Assembly: GCA_900751695.1 (NCBI GenBank)
Contig: CAADSS010000005.1
Span: 1-11,998 of the forward strand
Source: an uncultured Collinsella sp.
Lineage (GTDB): Bacteria > Actinomycetota > Coriobacteriia > Coriobacteriales > Coriobacteriaceae
Direction: 5' to 3'
Length of the DNA stretch: 11,998 nt
Position numbers and translations under genes: made by a program. The notes under the pieces were generated by a model that ran no database searches, was not told the origin of the DNA, and saw nothing but the letters and a program-made list of their open reading frames with translations. How positions within the stretch are numbered: the first letter of the stretch is position 1; every line of letters starts with the position of its first letter. This document shows positions 1 through 6,840 of this stretch, piece after piece.

Positions 1-39
1 ATTCGCCAAGGCGCTGACAAAGTTCTCATATTTTTTCAT
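1..39 (-). CDS. HEPN-domain partner of the nucleotidyltransferase, N-terminal fragment
   Basis: Only the first 13 codons are inside the window (MKKYENFVSALAN), with the start ATG at 39-37. They overlap the last codons of the upstream nucleotidyltransferase by 14 nt in another frame. The short peptide resembles the start of HI0074-type 'nucleotidyltransferase substrate-binding' proteins, which are HEPN-fold and usually sit directly after the small nucleotidyltransferase, as in Haemophilus HI0073-HI0074. In characterised relatives the HEPN protein is an RNase toxin whose activity is blocked when MntA adenylylates it. The HEPN catalytic motif (R-x4-6-H) would lie beyond the left edge and cannot be seen. 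The call rests on position, overlap and the few visible residues, so it is inference. Confidence 0.55.
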   Translation of the reverse strand, partial: MKKYENFVSALAN

Positions 40-313
40 ACAGAATCACACCATCCCTGGCAATTTCATCGAGCAATTGCTGCGATAAGGACTCGTCGAG
101 ATTGACGACATCTACATCTAAAAGAGTATCAAGACGTTCATCGATCAAATATGAGAAGCGGCCGAAATCCCGGCAACCTGCTACGGCGATGTCAATATCG
201 CTCTTGGGCAAGTTGTCACCTCGAGCGCGAGACCCAAACAGCACGACCTTCTCGGCGTCACATTCCCGAGCAAAAACTTCGATTTGCTTGTACACCTTGT
301 CGAGAGATGCCAT
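26..313 (-). CDS. mntA: Minimal nucleotidyltransferase, MntA-type antitoxin of a HEPN/MNT pair
   Basis: A 95-residue protein of the minimal nucleotidyltransferase (MNT) family. The signature GSRARG is at residues 27-32 and SDIDIAV at 38-44, giving the GS-x10-D-x-D pattern with Asp39 and Asp41 as likely metal ligands; Asp67 or Asp69 in LDVDVVNL is the probable third. Characterised family members transfer AMP to a HEPN-domain RNase and so neutralise it. The start is set at the ATG at 313 because AGGGG lies 5 nt upstream; a GTG at 319 is in frame but would leave no room for a ribosome binding site. The gene begins 8 bp after the Rrf2 regulator and its 3' end overlaps the HEPN start by 14 nt, so the three genes probably share a transcript. 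All key residues are present. The antitoxin role is inferred from the family. Confidence 0.8.
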   Translation of the reverse strand: MASLDKVYKQIEVFARECDAEKVVLFGSRARGDNLPKSDIDIAVAGCRDFGRFSYLIDERLDTLLDVDVVNLDESLSQQLLDEIARDGVILYEKI

Positions 314-321
314 TTGCACCC

Positions 322-753
322 CTACAGCTTAATGTCAAAGTTGATCTCGGGAACGGTGGCCAGGTCGGCCAACGTCACGCCGTCGACGTACTTTTCGATC
401 ACGTCGTCCAGACCACGCCAGAACTTGACGGTCGAGCAAAGATCGCTGCGGGTGCAGCTGTTGTCGATGCCGTCGCACGCCACCGGAGCCGTGCTGCCCT
501 CGACGGCACGCAAGATATCGCCGGCGCGCACCTCAGCCGGGTCCTTGGCCATCATGTAGCCGCCGCCCTTGCCGCGCACGCTCTTAAGCAGGCCAGCCTT
601 CATAAGCGGACGCACCAGCTGCTCCAAATACTTTTGCGAGATATGCTCGCGGTCGGCGACCTCGCGCAGGGCAATCTTGCCCTCGGCGTCGCCAAGCGCT
701 GCGATATAGATCATCAATCGGAGGGCATAGCGGCCCTTGGAAGAAATGAGCAT
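322..753 (-). CDS. Rrf2-family Fe-S-type transcriptional regulator (IscR/SufR-like)
   Basis: A 143-residue Rrf2 protein. The N-terminus (MLISSKGRYALRLM) is typical, followed by a winged helix-turn-helix (about 29-61) and the wing RGKGGGY (60-66). Three cysteines, Cys93, Cys100 and Cys106 (C-x6-C-x5-C), sit where IscR binds its [2Fe-2S] cluster. E. coli IscR also uses a His three residues after the third Cys; here that position is Val109, so a different fourth ligand or cluster would be needed. The start at 753 is preceded by AAGGG with 5 nt spacing; the longer upstream reading has no family support. It is divergent from sufCBDSU with a 180-bp gap, so it most likely represses or tunes the SUF operon according to Fe-S supply and may also control itself. 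The cluster and the target are inferred. Confidence 0.88.
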   Translation of the reverse strand: MLISSKGRYALRLMIYIAALGDAEGKIALREVADREHISQKYLEQLVRPLMKAGLLKSVRGKGGGYMMAKDPAEVRAGDILRAVEGSTAPVACDGIDNSCTRSDLCSTVKFWRGLDDVIEKYVDGVTLADLATVPEINFDIKL

Positions 754-812
754 ACCTACCCTTCCATAACGCTGGGGACATACATAACCGATGAATTTGT
801 CCCACATCTAGA

Positions 813-849
813 AAAGTCGAGTGGATTAGTCGGGTTTTCCCTTGACTAA
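813..849. promoter_or_regulatory. IscR type 1-like operator between the regulator and sufC
   Basis: Positions 813-837 match the 25-position E. coli IscR type 1 consensus (core YYGACTR-WWW-YAGTCRR, flanked by ATAS and STAT) at 21 of 25 positions by hand count. The left half is TCGAGTG at 817-823, one mismatch from YYGACTR. The right half is TAGTCGG at 827-833, a perfect YAGTCRR. A further perfect half site TTGACTA follows at 842-848, so TTAGTC (826-831) and GACTAA (844-849) also form a 6-bp inverted pair with a 12-bp spacer. It sits in the divergent gap between the Rrf2 gene and sufC. Regulation by the neighbouring Rrf2 protein is inferred from sequence likeness and position. Confidence 0.55.
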
Positions 850-869
850 CGCCGAACCCATAGTAACTT
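842..869 (+). promoter_or_regulatory. sufC: Possible sufC promoter
   Basis: TTGACT at 842-847 matches 5 of 6 bases of a sigma-70-type -35 box. The -10 box is not clear: TAACTT at 864-869 with a 16-nt spacer is the best fit, with only 3 of 6 matches. The -35 box overlaps the IscR-like half site at 842-848, so a bound Rrf2 protein would compete with RNA polymerase. The predicted leader before sufC is about 60 nt. Confidence 0.35.
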
Positions 870-894
870 TATTCCGAGAAGATTCCTAGGGTTT

Positions 895-914
895 AGTACA
901 CCTATGAGTACACC
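895..914. repeat. Short direct repeat in the sufC leader
   Basis: AGTACACC occurs at 895-902 and again at 907-914, a spacing of 12 bp or about one helical turn, just upstream of the sufC ribosome binding site. It could be a tandem protein-binding site or chance. No known factor was recognised. Confidence 0.3.
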
Positions 915-933
915 ATATACAGAGAGGAACAGC

Positions 934-1734
934 ATGAGCGCAAATCCGCTGCTTTCCATCGAAGGTCTGACCGCCTCCGTGGACGAGAAGACCATCCTCC
1001 ACAACGTCAACCTCAACGTCGCCGCCGGCGAGACCCACGTGCTGATGGGACCCAACGGCGCCGGCAAGTCTACCCTTGGCCACCTGGTCATGGGCGACCC
1101 CGTCTATACCGTCAACGACGGCCGCATCGTCTTTGACGGCCAGGACATCACCGAGCTCACCACCGACAAGCGCTCCCGCGCCGGCCTGTTCCTGAGCTTC
1201 CAGGCCCCGGTCGAGATCCCGGGCGTGCCGCTATCGAGCTTTTTGCGTGCCAGCATCGCCGGCCGCCCCGGCCTGGAGATGAAGGGCAAGGAGTTCCGCC
1301 GTCGCGTCAAGGAGCTCGCGGCCGAGCTCAACATGGACACCGCCTACCTCAACCGAGAGCTGGGCGTGGGCTTCTCGGGCGGCGAGAAGAAGAAGGTCGA
1401 GATGCTCCAGCTTCTGCTGCTGCAGCCCAAGCTCGCCATCCTGGACGAGACTGACTCGGGCCTGGACGTCGACGCCCTCTCCACCGTCAGCCATGGCATG
1501 GACGCCTACCGCAAGAGCTGCAACGGCTCCATGCTCATTATCACGCACAACACGCGCATCCTGGAGCACCTGGATGTCGACCGCGTCCACGTTATGGTGA
1601 AGGGCCACATCGTGCGCGAGGATGACGCCTCGCTGATCCCTTGGATCGACAAGAACGGCTTTGAGACCTTCGAGCGCGAGGCCGCCGATCAGCGCGCCCA
1701 GGCCGAGGCCGCCGCTGCCGAGCAGCAGGCGTAA
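934..1734 (+). CDS. sufC: SufC, Fe-S assembly ATPase
   Basis: A 266-residue cytoplasmic ABC-type ATPase that powers the SufBCD cluster-assembly complex. Walker A GPNGAGKST is at 39-47, the Q-loop Gln at 90, the signature FSGGEKKK at 147-154 (the SufC form of LSGGQ), Walker B LAILDETDSGLD at 167-178, and the switch His205 in ITHN. There are no membrane segments, as expected for SufC rather than a transporter subunit. The start at 934 follows GAGAGG by 6 nt; an in-frame ATG at 904 would add 10 residues without family support. It is the first gene of the operon, 12 bp before sufB. The last 18 residues form an Ala/Glu/Gln-rich tail (about 249-266), which is longer than I expect for SufC and may be a lineage trait. 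Confidence 0.97.
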   Translation: MSANPLLSIEGLTASVDEKTILHNVNLNVAAGETHVLMGPNGAGKSTLGHLVMGDPVYTVNDGRIVFDGQDITELTTDKRSRAGLFLSFQAPVEIPGVPLSSFLRASIAGRPGLEMKGKEFRRRVKELAAELNMDTAYLNRELGVGFSGGEKKKVEMLQLLLLQPKLAILDETDSGLDVDALSTVSHGMDAYRKSCNGSMLIITHNTRILEHLDVDRVHVMVKGHIVREDDASLIPWIDKNGFETFEREAADQRAQAEAAAAEQQA

Positions 1735-1746
1735 AGGGGCGACGCA

Positions 1747-3159
1747 ATGACCAAGAACCGCACCGAGGTCGCGGACATCGACCGCAGCCTCTACGACTTC
1801 ACCTATGGCGAGGAGGGATTCGAGCGCCTCGACGCCGGCATCACGCCCGACATCGTGCGCGAGATCAGCGCCAAGAAGGACGAGCCGCAGTGGATGCTCG
1901 ATCTGCGCTTAAAGTCCCTCGAGATTTTCAATCGTTTTCCCGACCCGACGTGGGGCCCCTCCATCGAGGGCCTGGACATGGACAACATCGTCACCTACGT
2001 CAAGCCCAACACCGATCAAAAGCACGACTGGGAGTCGGTGCCTGACGACATCAAGAACACCTTTGAGCGCCTGGGTATCCCCGATGCCGAGCGCAGCTAC
2101 CTGGCGGGCGTCGGCGCGCAGTACGACTCCGAGCTCGTATACCACAACATGCAGGACACCGCGTCCAAGATGGGCATCGTCTACTCCGGCATCGAAGAGG
2201 CCCTGCACGACCCGCAGTGGGAGCCGCTCATCCGCGAGAAGTTTATGACGCTCATCCCGCCCACCGACCACAAGTTTGCGGCCTTGCACGGTGCCGTGTG
2301 GTCGGGCGGCTCGTTTGTCTACGTGCCCAAGGGCACCAAGCTCGACTTCCCGCTGCAGAGCTACTTCCGCCTCAACGCCAAGGGCGCCGGTCAGTTTGAG
2401 CACACGCTCATCATCGTCGAGGACGATGCCGACCTGCACTTTATCGAGGGCTGTTCCGCGCCCAAGTACAACGTGGCCAACCTCCACGCCGGCGCCGTCG
2501 AGCTCTTTGTGGGCAAGCGCGCGCACCTGCGCTACTCGACCATCGAGAACTGGTCCAAGAACATGTACAACCTCAACACCAAGCGTGCGCGCGTGGACGA
2601 GGATGGCGACATCGAGTGGATCAGCGGCTCCTTCGGCAGCCACGTGGGCTACCTCTACCCCATGAGCGTGCTCAACGGCCGTCGCGCCCGCTCGAGCTTT
2701 ACCGGCATCACCTTTGCCGGCGCCGGGCAGAACCTCGACACCGGCTGCAAGGTCGTGCTCAACGCGCCCGAGACCTCGGCAACCGTCGAGACCAAGGGCA
2801 TCTCCAAGAGTGGCGGCATTCAGACCTTCCGCAGCTCTATTGTGGCGACACCCAAGGCCGAGGGCTCCAAGGCAACCGTGAGCTGCCAGTCGCTGATGCT
2901 CGATGACCAAAGCCGCTCCGACACTATTCCGGCCATGGACATCCGCGCCAAGAACGTCGACATCGGCCACGAGGCCACCATCGGCCGCATCGGCGACGAC
3001 AAGGTGTTCTACCTGATGAGCCGCGGTATCTCGGAGGAAGAGGCCCGTACCATGATCGTCAACGGCTTTGCCAACCCGGTCTCCAAGGAGCTGCCGCTGG
3101 AGTACGCCGTCGAGATGAACAACCTGATTAAGCTCGAGATGGAAGGAGCGATCGGATAA
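1747..3159 (+). CDS. sufB: SufB, Fe-S scaffold subunit
   Basis: A 470-residue SufB, close to the usual family length of about 465-495. SufB is the core scaffold of SufBCD, on which clusters are built from persulfide sulfur and iron. Recognisable blocks are the N-terminal helical region, EGCSAPKYNVANLHAGAVEL around Cys236 (the counterpart of the conserved EGCSAP cysteine of E. coli SufB), the central beta-helix, and the C-terminal EATIGRI...YLMSRG and KELPLEYAVEMN segments. At the place of E. coli Cys405 the chain reads LDDQSRSDTIP with no cysteine, which as I recall is also the case in Bacillus-type SufB. AAAGGGG lies upstream of the start. Its stop TAA shares one base with the sufD start, indicating coupled translation. 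Confidence 0.97.
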   Translation: MTKNRTEVADIDRSLYDFTYGEEGFERLDAGITPDIVREISAKKDEPQWMLDLRLKSLEIFNRFPDPTWGPSIEGLDMDNIVTYVKPNTDQKHDWESVPDDIKNTFERLGIPDAERSYLAGVGAQYDSELVYHNMQDTASKMGIVYSGIEEALHDPQWEPLIREKFMTLIPPTDHKFAALHGAVWSGGSFVYVPKGTKLDFPLQSYFRLNAKGAGQFEHTLIIVEDDADLHFIEGCSAPKYNVANLHAGAVELFVGKRAHLRYSTIENWSKNMYNLNTKRARVDEDGDIEWISGSFGSHVGYLYPMSVLNGRRARSSFTGITFAGAGQNLDTGCKVVLNAPETSATVETKGISKSGGIQTFRSSIVATPKAEGSKATVSCQSLMLDDQSRSDTIPAMDIRAKNVDIGHEATIGRIGDDKVFYLMSRGISEEEARTMIVNGFANPVSKELPLEYAVEMNNLIKLEMEGAIG

Positions 3160-4430
3160 TGAAACAGGAAACCAACACCGCTGCTACCACGCTCGAGCAG
3201 GTCAACGCGATGCCGGCTGCCACTTGGGGCTGGCTGAAGATGAATCAGACCAAGCTCGAGCTCTCTGACGAGCTTGCCGCCGCTCCCACCGAGACCATTG
3301 AGGTCGAGGGCTTGGACGAGCAGTTTACCGGCGTGGCAGACGCGTTCGACGCCGCCATGGACGCCATGGCCGAGCGCTTCCCCGAGCGCCGTGCCTCCGC
3401 CCCCGGTGATGCCGCCGGCCGCGCCCGCATCACGCCCGAGACCGAGCTCGACGTGCCCGCAACCTCCGTCTACCAGGCCGGCGCCATTAAGCTCGAGGAA
3501 GAGCTCTCCCCTGCTGAGGCCTTCGAAACCGGCATGGGTGAGGCTGCCTACGCCTACTTGGCCGAGCACGCTACCAAGCGCATCGTCATCGATGTGCCCG
3601 CATACAAGCACGCCACGGTTACCGTGCGCGTGAGCGGTGTCGATGCAGCCGCGGCCATCGCCGCCATCGACGTCGTCGCCCGTCCCCAGTCGACGCTCGA
3701 TCTGCTTATTGCCCTGGACTCCCCCGTTGCCGGCGAGGGCGTCGTGGGATCCGTGCTGCGCGTGTGCGCCCACGAGTACGCCACCGTCAACGTGGCCTGC
3801 ACGCAGACGCTCGACGATAGCTGGATCGCACTCGACGACACCGGCCTGTTCCTGGACGAGGGCGCGCGCGTCAACGTGCAGCACACCGTCCTGGGCGCTG
3901 GCGCCAGCGCCACCGGCCTTGCCGGCGACCTGCTGGGCGATACCGCCAAGGTCACCATCGATACTGACTACCTGGGCGCCCGAGAGCAGGTGCGCGACTT
4001 TAACTACGAGCTGCGCCACCGCGGTCGCAAGACCGAGTGCGAGATCGACGCCAACGGCGTGCTGACCGGCACGTCCAAGAAGGTCTACCGTGGCACCATC
4101 GACCTCGTGCACGGCTGCAAGGGTGCCGTCGGCACCGAACGCGAGACGGTGCTCTTGGCCAACAAGGGCGTCGACAACAAGACCGTCCCCGTCATCCTCT
4201 GCGACGAGGACGACGTCGCCGGCAACCACGGCGCCACCATCGGCCACGTCCGCGACGAGCAGCTGTTCTATCTCGCCTGCCGCGGCCTTGACCAAAACGC
4301 CGCCGAGGACCTGTTCATCCGTGCCAAGCTGGAGGACGCTGCGCTTTCCGCGACCGACGAGCGCACCCGCGCCGCCGTCGTCCGCTTGGGCAACAACCTG
4401 ATCGACAATTTCGAGGAGGAGCTCGCATGA
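3159..4430 (+). CDS. sufD: SufD, Fe-S scaffold partner subunit
   Basis: A 423-residue SufB/SufD-family protein that pairs with SufB and SufC. The N-terminal half is divergent. The C-terminal half has the family blocks: RGRKTECEIDANGVLTG, a VYRGTIDLVHG stretch, and DEDDVAGNHGATIGHV with His357, the counterpart of the SufD histidine that helps hold the nascent cluster at the SufB-SufD interface in E. coli. FYLACRG follows. The start ATG overlaps the sufB stop by one base, with GGAAGGAG about 10 nt upstream, and the gene ends in a 4-nt ATGA overlap with sufS. SufD rather than a second SufB is supported by position, shorter length, low likeness in the N-terminal half and the NHGATIG motif. Confidence 0.95.
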   Translation: MKQETNTAATTLEQVNAMPAATWGWLKMNQTKLELSDELAAAPTETIEVEGLDEQFTGVADAFDAAMDAMAERFPERRASAPGDAAGRARITPETELDVPATSVYQAGAIKLEEELSPAEAFETGMGEAAYAYLAEHATKRIVIDVPAYKHATVTVRVSGVDAAAAIAAIDVVARPQSTLDLLIALDSPVAGEGVVGSVLRVCAHEYATVNVACTQTLDDSWIALDDTGLFLDEGARVNVQHTVLGAGASATGLAGDLLGDTAKVTIDTDYLGAREQVRDFNYELRHRGRKTECEIDANGVLTGTSKKVYRGTIDLVHGCKGAVGTERETVLLANKGVDNKTVPVILCDEDDVAGNHGATIGHVRDEQLFYLACRGLDQNAAEDLFIRAKLEDAALSATDERTRAAVVRLGNNLIDNFEEELA

Positions 4431-5752
4431 TCGACACCGAGCACGTTAAATGCGACACCTGTACCGCACCGGAGCCTATGGAGCTCGACGCCAGCGACGA
4501 GGCCTCACGCGGCTGGCCCACCGTAGACATCGAGACCAATCCCTACAAGGCGCAGTTCCCGCTGTTCCAGCAGCACCCCGAGATCGCCTTCCTCGATAGC
4601 GCCGCCACCGCGCAGCGCCCTGCCTGCGTGCTCGACGCCGAGCGCGACTTCTACCAGCGCATGAACGCCAACCCCCTGCGCGGCCTGTACTCGCTGTCCG
4701 TCGAGGCCACCGAGGCCATCGCGAAGGTGCGCCAGCAGATTGCCAACCTCATCGGCGCCCCCCGGGCCAACGAGGTCGTCTTCACCCGCAACACGAGCGA
4801 GTCGCTCAACCTGGTCGCCAAGAGCTTTGCGCCAACGGTGCTCGAGCCCGGTGACGAGGTCGTCATTACCATCATGGAGCACCACTCCAACCTGATTCCG
4901 TGGCAGCAGGTCTGCCGCGAGACCGGCGCCAAGCTCGTCTACCTCTACCCCACCAAGACCGGCCAGCTCACCACCGAGGAAGTTCTTGCCAAGGTTGGTC
5001 CCAAGACCAAGATCCTGGCCGTGGGCCAGGTCTCCAACGTGCTGGGCGTCGAGAACCCGGTCAAGAACCTCGGCAAACTCGTGCACAAGTACGGCGGCTA
5101 CCTGGTCGTCGACGGTGCGCAGTCGCTGCCGCACATGCCGGTCGATGTGGCCGACCTGGGAGCCGACTTCTTTGCCTTTAGCGCACACAAGGCCATGGGC
5201 CCTATGGGCATCGGCGTGCTGTGGGGCAAGATGGACCTGCTCAACGCCATGCCGCCCATGCTCACCGGCGGCGAAATGATCGACTCTGTCACCGAGCAGG
5301 ACGCCGTCTGGGCGCCCGTCCCCGAGAAGTTCGAGGCCGGCACGCAGGACGCCGCCGGCATCTTCGCCACGGGTGCGGCACTCGACTACCTGGTCAACAC
5401 CGTGGGTTACGAGAACATCCAGGCCCGCGAGCAGGCACTCGTCCACTACCTGATGGGCGAACTCATGCAGCTCGACTTTGTCCAGATCATCGGCTCCATC
5501 TATTGGGACAACCACCACGGCGTTGTGAGCTTTAACGTCAAGGGCATCCACCCGCACGACGTCGCGAGCATCATGGACATGGACGGCGTCTGCATCCGCG
5601 CCGGTCACCACTGCGCGCAGCCGCTGCTTACCTGGCTGGGCGTCGAGAACCTTGCCTGCTGCCGCGCCAGCGTGGCCTTCTACAACGACAAGGCCGACAT
5701 TGACAAGTTCATCGCCGGCCTGCATCACGTTTGGAGCACGTTCAATGGGTAA
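4427..5752 (+). CDS. sufS: SufS, group II cysteine desulfurase
   Basis: A 441-residue PLP enzyme that removes sulfur from cysteine and passes it as persulfide to SufU. The PLP lysine is Lys255 in FSAHKAMGP; EHHSN is the cofactor-stacking region. GHHCAQPLL contains Cys396, and the catalytic cysteine is Cys412 in CCRASVAFYN, matching the MCRASLAMYN site of E. coli SufS. The ATGA overlap with sufD and an upstream GAGGAGGAG support the start at 4427. This gives an N-terminal extension of about 35 residues over E. coli SufS, with a CxxC motif (Cys9, Cys12) and an acidic stretch; a Met at residue 18 is a possible alternative start. The 3' end overlaps sufU by 8 nt, which fits the obligate SufS-SufU partnership. 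Confidence 0.97.
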   Translation: MIDTEHVKCDTCTAPEPMELDASDEASRGWPTVDIETNPYKAQFPLFQQHPEIAFLDSAATAQRPACVLDAERDFYQRMNANPLRGLYSLSVEATEAIAKVRQQIANLIGAPRANEVVFTRNTSESLNLVAKSFAPTVLEPGDEVVITIMEHHSNLIPWQQVCRETGAKLVYLYPTKTGQLTTEEVLAKVGPKTKILAVGQVSNVLGVENPVKNLGKLVHKYGGYLVVDGAQSLPHMPVDVADLGADFFAFSAHKAMGPMGIGVLWGKMDLLNAMPPMLTGGEMIDSVTEQDAVWAPVPEKFEAGTQDAAGIFATGAALDYLVNTVGYENIQAREQALVHYLMGELMQLDFVQIIGSIYWDNHHGVVSFNVKGIHPHDVASIMDMDGVCIRAGHHCAQPLLTWLGVENLACCRASVAFYNDKADIDKFIAGLHHVWSTFNG

Positions 5753-6179
5753 TCTGTACACCTCCACCACATTTATGGAGCACAACTCGCACCCCGACTA
5801 CAAGTACGAGATGGATGCTCCCACGCACGAGCACGACGGCATCAACCCCAGCTGCGGAGACGAGCTCACTCTGCAGCTGCGTGTCGAGAACAACGTGATC
5901 GAGGAGGCCTCCTTTACCGGCCACGGCTGCGCCATCAGCCAGGCCAGCGCCGACATCATGGCCGACCTCATCACCGGCGAGACCGTCGAGGAAGCTCACC
6001 GCCTGGCAGAGCTCTTCCTCGCCATGATCCGCGGCGAGCAGCTCTCCGAGGAAGACCTGGAAGACCTGGACGAAGCCGCCCAGCTCCAGGACATCTCGCA
6101 CATGCCCGCCCGCGTCAAATGCGCCGAGCTCGCCTGGCGCACCCTCGACGGCATGCTCGAGGGGCAAGCTAACCAGTAG
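5745..6179 (+). CDS. sufU: SufU, zinc-dependent sulfurtransferase partner of SufS
   Basis: A 144-residue IscU-fold protein of the SufU group. The three conserved cysteines are Cys37 (NPSCGD), Cys62 (GHGCAIS) and Cys126 (PARVKCAELAW), with Asp39 as the likely fourth zinc ligand. In Bacillus SufU these ligands hold zinc, and one cysteine takes the persulfide from SufS. The loop insertion between Cys62 and Cys126 that separates SufU from IscU is present (EQLSEEDLEDLDE, very acidic). The start at 5745 lies inside the sufS 3' end (8-nt overlap) with GGAG 8 nt upstream; an in-frame ATG at 5775 is a weaker alternative. It is the last gene of the operon, followed by a terminator. No sufA, sufE or sufT gene is seen in the window. 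Confidence 0.95.
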   Translation: MGNLYTSTTFMEHNSHPDYKYEMDAPTHEHDGINPSCGDELTLQLRVENNVIEEASFTGHGCAISQASADIMADLITGETVEEAHRLAELFLAMIRGEQLSEEDLEDLDEAAQLQDISHMPARVKCAELAWRTLDGMLEGQANQ

Positions 6180-6211
6180 TTTATGCCCCGAATCCAAGGT
6201 TTTTGATTGCC

Positions 6212-6241
6212 GAGCCGCCCGATACGGGCGGCTCTGTTTTT
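6212..6241 (+). terminator. Intrinsic terminator of the suf operon
   Basis: A perfect 10-bp stem GAGCCGCCCG/CGGGCGGCTC (6212-6221 and 6225-6234) with the loop ATA is followed by TGTTTTTA. It lies 33 bp after the sufU stop. Confidence 0.93.
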
Positions 6242-6840
6242 ACCTAATGAGCGCGAACGCACAAAGTCCGCGCGTCCGGCGCCCCGTCTGACATTTGCCA
6301 CACAGCCAGACGCGAGCACGGGCGTTTTCCACAGTACCAAAGGCCTGCGGCAGGGCCCCGGGCCCGCCAAGCAATGCGCCAAGCCCCGTTCTGCGAAGCT
6401 CCGACTCGCTTCGCGCCTGCCGCAGACGGGTCCCATAGGGAGCGGCGTGCATTTTTGCGAGTATTCAGCACGCCAAGCTGTGTGTATACGCATCGAAAGC
6501 GTTAATCAACGTCTTTAGGCGCATATATATTGTGCTTTAGAACAAGCATCGCGGTCTGACGGGACGCAGGCACGCGCTTCGGGGGCGCAACGGCGGGAAT
6601 CAATAGCTTCGGGACCCGTATGTTGCAAGATTGCGGCGGTGCCGACAGCAACACGATGCTGAAAACTCCGTTTTTTGCACGGCGCAGACGGGGGTAGGCA
6701 CGGGCAAACCCGGACCGAGCCGTTATTTTATGCAAGATGGCGATTTTTCTATGCATATTAAGAAGTGCAGTTACCGTACCAAGCTTTTAGAACAATGGTT
6801 GTGGCATATGGGCGACCCCAGCTGCGGTGCACAGGCAGTC
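6242..6840. other. 599-bp non-coding region between sufU and the RAYT gene
   Basis: No reading frame here looks like a gene: the frames are short, lack ribosome binding sites and have no recognisable motifs. The left half (to about 6430) is GC-rich with inverted repeats, listed separately. The right half is more mixed. TGCAAGATTGCG (6624-6635) and TGCAAGATGGCG (6731-6742) form an imperfect direct repeat, and TTTAGAACAA occurs at 6536-6545 and 6786-6795. The AT-rich stretch CGCATATATATTG near 6520-6532 resembles a promoter core but has no gene behind it. The region could hold repeats related to the adjacent Y1 transposase or an unannotated RNA; neither is shown. Confidence 0.6.
6345..6430. repeat. 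Nested inverted repeats, GC-rich structured element
   Basis: Three overlapping pairs occur within 86 bp. CTGCGGCAGG (6345-6354) is a perfect inverted copy of CCTGCCGCAG (6416-6425). CCCGT-T-CTGCG (6385-6395) pairs with CGCAGACGGG (6421-6430) with one bulge. GCGAAGC (6393-6399) pairs with GCTTCGC (6408-6414) around an 8-nt loop. The first two pairs compete for the same right arm. There is no T-tract, so this is not a simple terminator. A REP/BIME-type element or structured RNA is possible. Confidence 0.5.

Noticed and set aside
1909..5785. Long minus-strand frames (350-430 codons) opposite sufB, sufD and sufS
   Set aside because: They are shadows created by GC-rich third positions; no ribosome binding sites or recognisable domains.
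6820..6829. AGCTGCGGTG next to the Y1 gene as a copy of the repeat arm at 9932
   Set aside because: Only a 9 of 10 match with no extension and no inverted partner, so it may be chance.
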